A DNA stretch of 64,000 nucleotides, from positions 186,001-250,000 of the forward strand of contig NZ_SJSM01000005.1 in assembly GCF_004331685.1 (NCBI RefSeq), in the 5' to 3' direction. Below, in pieces: positions 63,526-64,000 of the stretch (its first letter is position 1; every line of letters begins with the position of its first letter). The translations under genes and the position numbers were made by a program. The notes beneath the pieces are model-generated. The model had not been told where the DNA came from, made no database searches, and was given only the letters and a program-made list of their open reading frames with translations. Source of the DNA: Pedobacter hiemivivus. Its GTDB lineage: Bacteria; Bacteroidota; Bacteroidia; Sphingobacteriales; Sphingobacteriaceae.

Positions 63526-64000
63526 ATGGCATTAAAGAAAGAATCTCAAGACTTTTATAAATATTTCAGGTTTATTATTATCCCTGTGGTATTTGTTGGC
63601 TTCTATTTGTTGGCCTTCATGATTGACCCTAATAGGCCATGGTCGGGCTTTTTCAAAAGAGATACAACCGAGATCCTTACTGAATGGATCTTTGTATCTA
63701 TTTTCTGCTTACTAATTACCGAGATCAGTCTAGCCATTGCGCGCACACTGGATCGCAGATTACCTTGGGTTTTGTATCCGCTGTGGAGATTTCTCCTTCA
63801 ATTTAGTCTGCAGATTATCGCTTCGATAGCCTTCCTTTATATCTATTTACACATTACGCTGGGTGCATTTGGAGGAGAAATGAAGTTTAGTGATCTGAAT
63901 GCTGAGGGATTGCGACAGTCATTCGTAGTGAGTGCGCTTTTATCTGTATTGATCAGCTTAATTTTTACGGGCAATTTCTTTTTACAACAATGGAAAGCTG
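63526..64000 (+). CDS. LytS-type sensor histidine kinase, N-terminal part (runs off the window)
   Basis: ATG 63526 opens a frame that stays open to the window edge (158 full codons). The visible part has a short polar N terminus (MALKKESQDFYKYF) and four hydrophobic helices (FIIIPVVFVGFYLLAFMI; ILTEWIFVSIFCLLITEI; FLLQFSLQIIASIAFLYIYL; FVVSALLSVLISLIFTG), followed by QQWKA. This is the usual membrane half of Bacteroidota His_kinase (PF06580) proteins paired with LytTR regulators. The kinase domain itself lies outside, so the call rests on layout and the divergent efflux operon. Confidence 0.65.
   Translation, partial: MALKKESQDFYKYFRFIIIPVVFVGFYLLAFMIDPNRPWSGFFKRDTTEILTEWIFVSIFCLLITEISLAIARTLDRRLPWVLYPLWRFLLQFSLQIIASIAFLYIYLHITLGAFGGEMKFSDLNAEGLRQSFVVSALLSVLISLIFTGNFFLQQWKA

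Noticed and set aside
1..64000. CRISPR array, rRNA, integrase or prophage genes
   Set aside because: I saw no regularly spaced direct repeats, rRNA-like sequence, tyrosine or serine integrase, or phage structural genes in the window.

Overview
The window looks like a chromosomal segment of a Bacteroidota bacterium of the order Sphingobacteriales, most like Pedobacter or a close relative. The evidence is low overall GC, SusC/SusD pairs, Bacteroidetes-type ECF sigma/FecR cassettes, a hybrid two-component system, a GLPGLI protein, a BF3164-type lipoprotein, TamL, a type IX secretion Plug-domain protein (DUF5103), and -7 boxes of the TAnnTTTG type. The genus is inferred from gene content, not from a marker gene.

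Region by region. (1) 1-8117 is a very AT-rich plus-strand locus. It holds a small secreted Cys-containing peptide (NVEALA-like, with its own terminator), a 6-bladed-propeller lipoprotein, a thioredoxin-like lipoprotein with a CSSC motif, a GLPGLI protein, a TonB-receptor-like outer-membrane barrel, and an O-antigen-ligase-like membrane protein with TPRs. The five large genes are nearly or actually overlapping. I consider this the best candidate for an undescribed system: peptide export or modification at the envelope. (2) 8118-10117 is a gene graveyard: a decayed ORF, an IS110 transposase with two internal deletions, and an AraC-type regulator remnant. (3) 10118-16660 holds two small minus-strand ORFs and then a visibly GC-richer ECF sigma/FecR/STN-TonB receptor/lipoprotein cassette. 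(4) 17354-28877 is a polysaccharide-utilisation locus read on the minus strand: ECF sigma, FecR, SusC with an STN domain, SusD, a GH127-type beta-L-arabinofuranosidase, and a bimodular SGNH-hydrolase/GH99-like enzyme.

(5) 29281-45871 is mostly core or housekeeping: tRNA-Arg(CCG), DUF2911, a PAS protein with a DHp-like tail but no ATPase domain, a DUF6067-like protein, TspO, a patatin-BamA fusion, TamL, a TrmH-family methyltransferase, tRNA-Cys(GCA), a 58-aa basic protein, PyrD, an ABC-F ATPase, the Plug-domain protein, an acyl-CoA thioesterase, a CPA1 antiporter and an EVE-domain protein. (6) 46024-56059 is an HTCS regulator followed by a second SusC/SusD pair with no carbohydrate-active enzyme beside it. 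(7) 56185-57450 is a small ORF butted against an acyltransferase-3. (8) 57530-63253 is an RND efflux operon (outer-membrane factor, adaptor, pump), with the start of a divergent LytS-type sensor kinase running off the right edge.

The two SusCD systems differ in their regulation. The 17-29 kb locus uses sigma/FecR signalling and its SusC carries the matching N-terminal STN domain. The 46-56 kb locus uses an HTCS and its SusC lacks STN. Several strong hairpins separate transcription units. A textbook Bacteroidetes promoter (TTG-N19-TATTTTTG) stands in front of tRNA-Cys. I saw no CRISPR array, rRNA, integrase or replication origin.
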